64,000 nucleotides of DNA from the NCBI GenBank assembly GCA_020205615.1, contig CM035168.1, positions 125,498,795 to 125,562,794 of the forward strand, read 5' to 3'. Every line of letters begins with the position of its first letter. The first letter of the stretch is position 1. The notes below the pieces were generated by a model. It saw only the letters and a program-made list of their open reading frames with translations. It did no database searches and had not been told where the DNA came from. The translations under genes were made by a program, and so were the position numbers. Below, piece by piece: positions 61,651 to 64,000 of this stretch. The DNA is from Panax quinquefolius. Lineage: Eukaryota; Streptophyta; Magnoliopsida; Apiales; Araliaceae.

Positions 61651-61894
61651 TATTATAATTTTAGAGAGAGCATAAGAAGATTATATATAAAAAGTGAGAT
61701 TTTTTAATATTCTTCAAAGTTCACCAATACATGGATAGTGAGCCTCTATTTATAGGCTTCACAAATACATGAACAAAGATAGTAGATGAAAAAAATACAA
61801 ACTTAAATAGGGAGAATGAATAGCTCATCAATGTATGTAGGTTATGTAGGTTATAGAAAATGAATGGACATCCATATTATAACTATTCATAACA
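61651..61894 (-). repeat. Copia 5' LTR (right copy)
   Basis: About 244 bp. Includes the minus-strand TATA box CTATAAATAG and the TGTAGGTTATGTAGGTTATAG doublet. Followed by the TATTG target duplication and an (AAT)n run at about 61950-61988. Confidence 0.9.
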
Positions 61895-61949
61895 TATTGT
61901 TTATTTTTATTTTTTCCTGCTTAAAATAAAGTTATATCAATTTAAAGAA

Positions 61950-61989
<40 letters not shown>

Positions 61990-63169
61990 GGTAAAAAAAC
62001 AAGTTGGTTGATATATATACACACTAATATCAAAAGCATAATAGGGTTGGGTTGGTATGATCATGCTCCAAGTTCATGTCTTATTTTGAAATGAAGCTGC
62101 AGCACAAATTATGTTCTTCATGTTGAAAATTTTAGGGACAATTACATGTTCTAATATATTTTTAAAAATAATTACATCAATAGTGAACTCATATAATACG
62201 TTACCATCGCTCCGTTTACGTTTTTCATAATGCGAGTAGCCAGTTCTACCATAGGAATATTGTCATTTATTTTGCATATATCCATACTCGAGGTATCGTC
62301 CTCATTACATTTATTAAATCACACTTATTTATACATGAATAGTGAGGACTAATCTAATCTTATCTTTGGGACCATCACTCTCATTTTTATTGTCACCAGG
62401 CTAATCGTCCCATCACTCTTTTCCTGACTATATTCTCATTTCATTTCTGAAGAAAACGGTGAAAGAAAGGGTGAGCTCAACTAGCCCGATGAAATATTAT
62501 AACTAAGATAATGCGAGAATAAATTATCAATAGTCTTGACAATATTAAGCGATAAAATACAATAGACAACCCGGTTTAAGCTGCGGTGAATATCTGATCC
62601 ATTAAAAAGAGTCAGTAGAAAATAAAATCTACTATCTTTTAGGTTTTAAAGGTTTTCATCAATTTTTATCACTAAGACTCGGTTTAATGAATAAACCACA
62701 ATATCTAATCATCCACATACCCACGGTCGAGGATTTTCATCAAATTATCAATGGTCGCGACTATCTTTGAATCACCTGGTCATAATCATACCAAAAACTA
62801 TCCATCATTGCATTACAGAGCCACTTGAGGACTTTTGTCACATCATTTATATCAAGCCGTGATTATCTTAGAATGATCCACAGTGCATAATCATACTAAG
62901 TTCATCTATGCACGTAAGCGAAAGATAACATAATATAACATGAGGATGATGACAATGACATAATAATTCAATAAAACAAGTTCACGAATTAATTTATTAG
63001 GGAACTAATAACGTCAAATTATCGACGTGAATCTTTGCTTTGTAGAGTAAAATTCAAGAATGCTCGGAAAAATATTTTCATTAAAAATCTTTGGATGAAG
63101 CGCATGAAATATCGAGGATATTCCACTAAATTCATGGAGTATAGAAGTCAAAATTTTAACCAATTTGGG

Positions 63170-63650
63170 TATAATAAAGAATGAAATAACAAAAGAAATC
63201 ACCGTAAATGCGGTACTTAGCATAGAGCGAGTTATTCAACGAGAATAATAAATACGAGAATAATAAAAAGCGGAACGGGATCAGGTGAAAAAAACACAGA
63301 CGGGATATTCGATAGAATAATAAAGACGAGGATAATAAAAAATGGAACCGGTCAATTAGTAAAACACCACAGACGGATATTCGATAGAATAATAAAAAAC
63401 GAGAATAATAAAAAGCGGAACCCGGAATCGGTGTAAAACCTGCAGACGAGGATGTTCAACGAATAATAAAATAATAGAAGAATGTCACCAAGTATAGGGA
63501 TTCCACGTATCTGAGTTATTCAAATGAGAATAAATAAGAATGGAATAATATAAGGATTTCACCAAGTATAGGGTATTCTGCGTATACTGAGTTATGTATA
63601 GGGTATACCACTTTTACGAGTTATTCAATAGAATAATAAAGAATGGAATA
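63170..63650 (-). repeat. Tandem array of about 57-bp units in the third LTR
   Basis: About eight units with GAATAATAAA(N)ACGAGAATAAT and GGAAC(C)GG. Compared with the array at 4535-4995, several CAG/CTG sites read as CGAG or ACGAG here. Confidence 0.75.
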
Positions 63651-63831
63651 ACAAAGTTCTCTTCATGAATAAGAAAGAATAACACCCCTTACGAGTCTGA
63701 CAAATAATATTCCTACCTTAGAAAAGCTGAATATTGGAAAAGTGAAGTAGCAAAATACTTTTCTTCTTTATATATAGTTTCTCTCTCTAGAGTTTGATGA
63801 ATTAAAGAAATAATAATGAAGGAATGAGCTT

Positions 63832-63842
63832 TATATTTATAG
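63832..63842 (-). promoter_or_regulatory. TATA box of the third LTR
   Basis: Minus-strand CTATAAATATA is followed by AAGCTCATTCCTTCATT, as in the other copies. Confidence 0.45.
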
Positions 63843-64000
63843 AAAAAGCGAGGGTGGCTCTTGAGTGTTATGAAGGATCAAAATGACTCTTGGTAATATT
63901 GAAGAGATTACTTATTATTTGAAGAGGGTAATTAACCCTTGGAACAGAAGAAGCGATTAACTCTTGGTAATATTGAAGGGACAACTCTTATTTGCGAAGG

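Larger units (their letters stand above)
55777..61894 (-). mobile_element. Ty1/copia LTR retrotransposon (right copy)
   Basis: Flanked by TATTG (55772-55776 and 61895-61899), the same target site as the left copy. LTRs at 55777-56020 and 61651-61894. The minus-strand LTR TATA (CTATAAATAG near 55870-55880 and 61745-61756) is preserved here. Just inside the 5' LTR the minus strand reads TATCAGCATGACTTGC. Domain order is as in the left copy, and the breaks fall partly at different places. Identical insertion site and termini show both copies descend from one insertion. Confidence 0.93.
47178..62277 (+). repeat. Right copy of the 15-kb duplicated segment, starting at the gap
   Basis: Starts at the first base after the gap, in the middle of ATG11 intron 2, and follows the left copy to the point where that copy ends (TTTATTTTGCAT at 62277). 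Includes ATG11 exons 3-5, bL35c with three indels, and the copia element with the same target duplication. It lacks ATG11 exons 1-2. Confidence 0.95.
62278..64000 (-). mobile_element. Gypsy-type LTR, minus orientation, running out of the window
   Basis: Same family as 2004-4534 and 21532-24474: AGTGAGGACTA and GGTGAAAGAAAGG near 62340-62475, dyad-type motif near 62760-62800, tandem units at about 63170-63650, GTAAGGGGTGTTATTC (about 63675-63690), the purine-rich leader and a TATA box near 63832-63842. Its terminal TGTCACA end is absent, so the 3' edge near 62200-62300 is truncated or rearranged. The U3 part continues beyond 64000. Confidence 0.7.

Noticed and set aside
31276..62277. Genuine tandem duplication of a 15-kb gene block
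   Set aside because: Possible, but the copies meet exactly at a 100-N gap, the ends dovetail, and damage is complementary. Contig overlap or haplotype duplication is simpler; read data could overturn this.
1..64000. tRNA, rRNA or organellar insertion
   Set aside because: I looked for these and saw no convincing cloverleaf, rRNA core or plastid/mitochondrial block, though reading by eye could miss a short tRNA.

Overview
The window is plant nuclear DNA, most likely from a eudicot. It is AT-rich, has GT-AG introns, dense retrotransposons, MITE-like elements and dinucleotide repeats, and carries plant-type genes. I cannot name the species. Four protein-coding genes can be supported: a RING-H2 protein (9040-9981, minus), the CDK-activating-kinase assembly factor MAT1 (five exons, 10787-16479, minus), the autophagy scaffold ATG11 (five coding exons, 27133-33995, plus) and plastid ribosomal protein bL35c (three exons, 36121-39147, minus). 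ATG11 and MAT1 lie close together, as I recall their Arabidopsis counterparts doing.

Layout. 1-6553 is a Ty3/gypsy-type LTR region: the 3' internal end of an element with a tandem array of about 12 units, a polypurine tract, a 2.5-kb LTR and then a truncated LTR in the opposite orientation. 6554-9039 is intergenic with microsatellites. 9040-16479 holds the RING gene and MAT1, whose introns carry a hAT-like element, a Stowaway-like MITE and a 1.4-kb element with long inverted ends. 16480-21080 has no gene I can name. 21195-24574 is an insertion of the same LTR family, flanked by direct repeats of about 100 bp. 26200-33995 is ATG11. 36121-39147 is bL35c. 39804-45921 is a complete Ty1/copia element with a TATTG target-site duplication.

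A 100-base run of N at 47078-47177 is an assembly gap. The sequence after the gap (47178-62277) repeats the sequence before it (31276-47077) in the same order and orientation. It includes ATG11 exons 3-5, bL35c and the copia insertion with the same TATTG duplication. The end of the left contig matches the point where the right contig leaves the repeat and runs on. This dovetail pattern fits two unmerged contig ends or haplotypes of one locus better than a real tandem duplication. The two copies carry complementary frameshifts: ATG11 exon 5 is open only in the right copy, while exon 3 reads in its expected frame, and bL35c is intact, only in the left. Many differences fall at CTG/CAG or CCG, which suggests sequencing error at methylated CHG sites. 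The window ends in another minus-strand LTR of the gypsy-type family (62278-64000).

I found no CRISPR array, rRNA, tRNA or operon, and no convincing new biological system. The most unusual material is the LTR family with transcribed-side tandem arrays, dyad motifs and an inverted LTR pair with convergent promoters. The most consequential observation for a user of the sequence is the probable false duplication across the gap.
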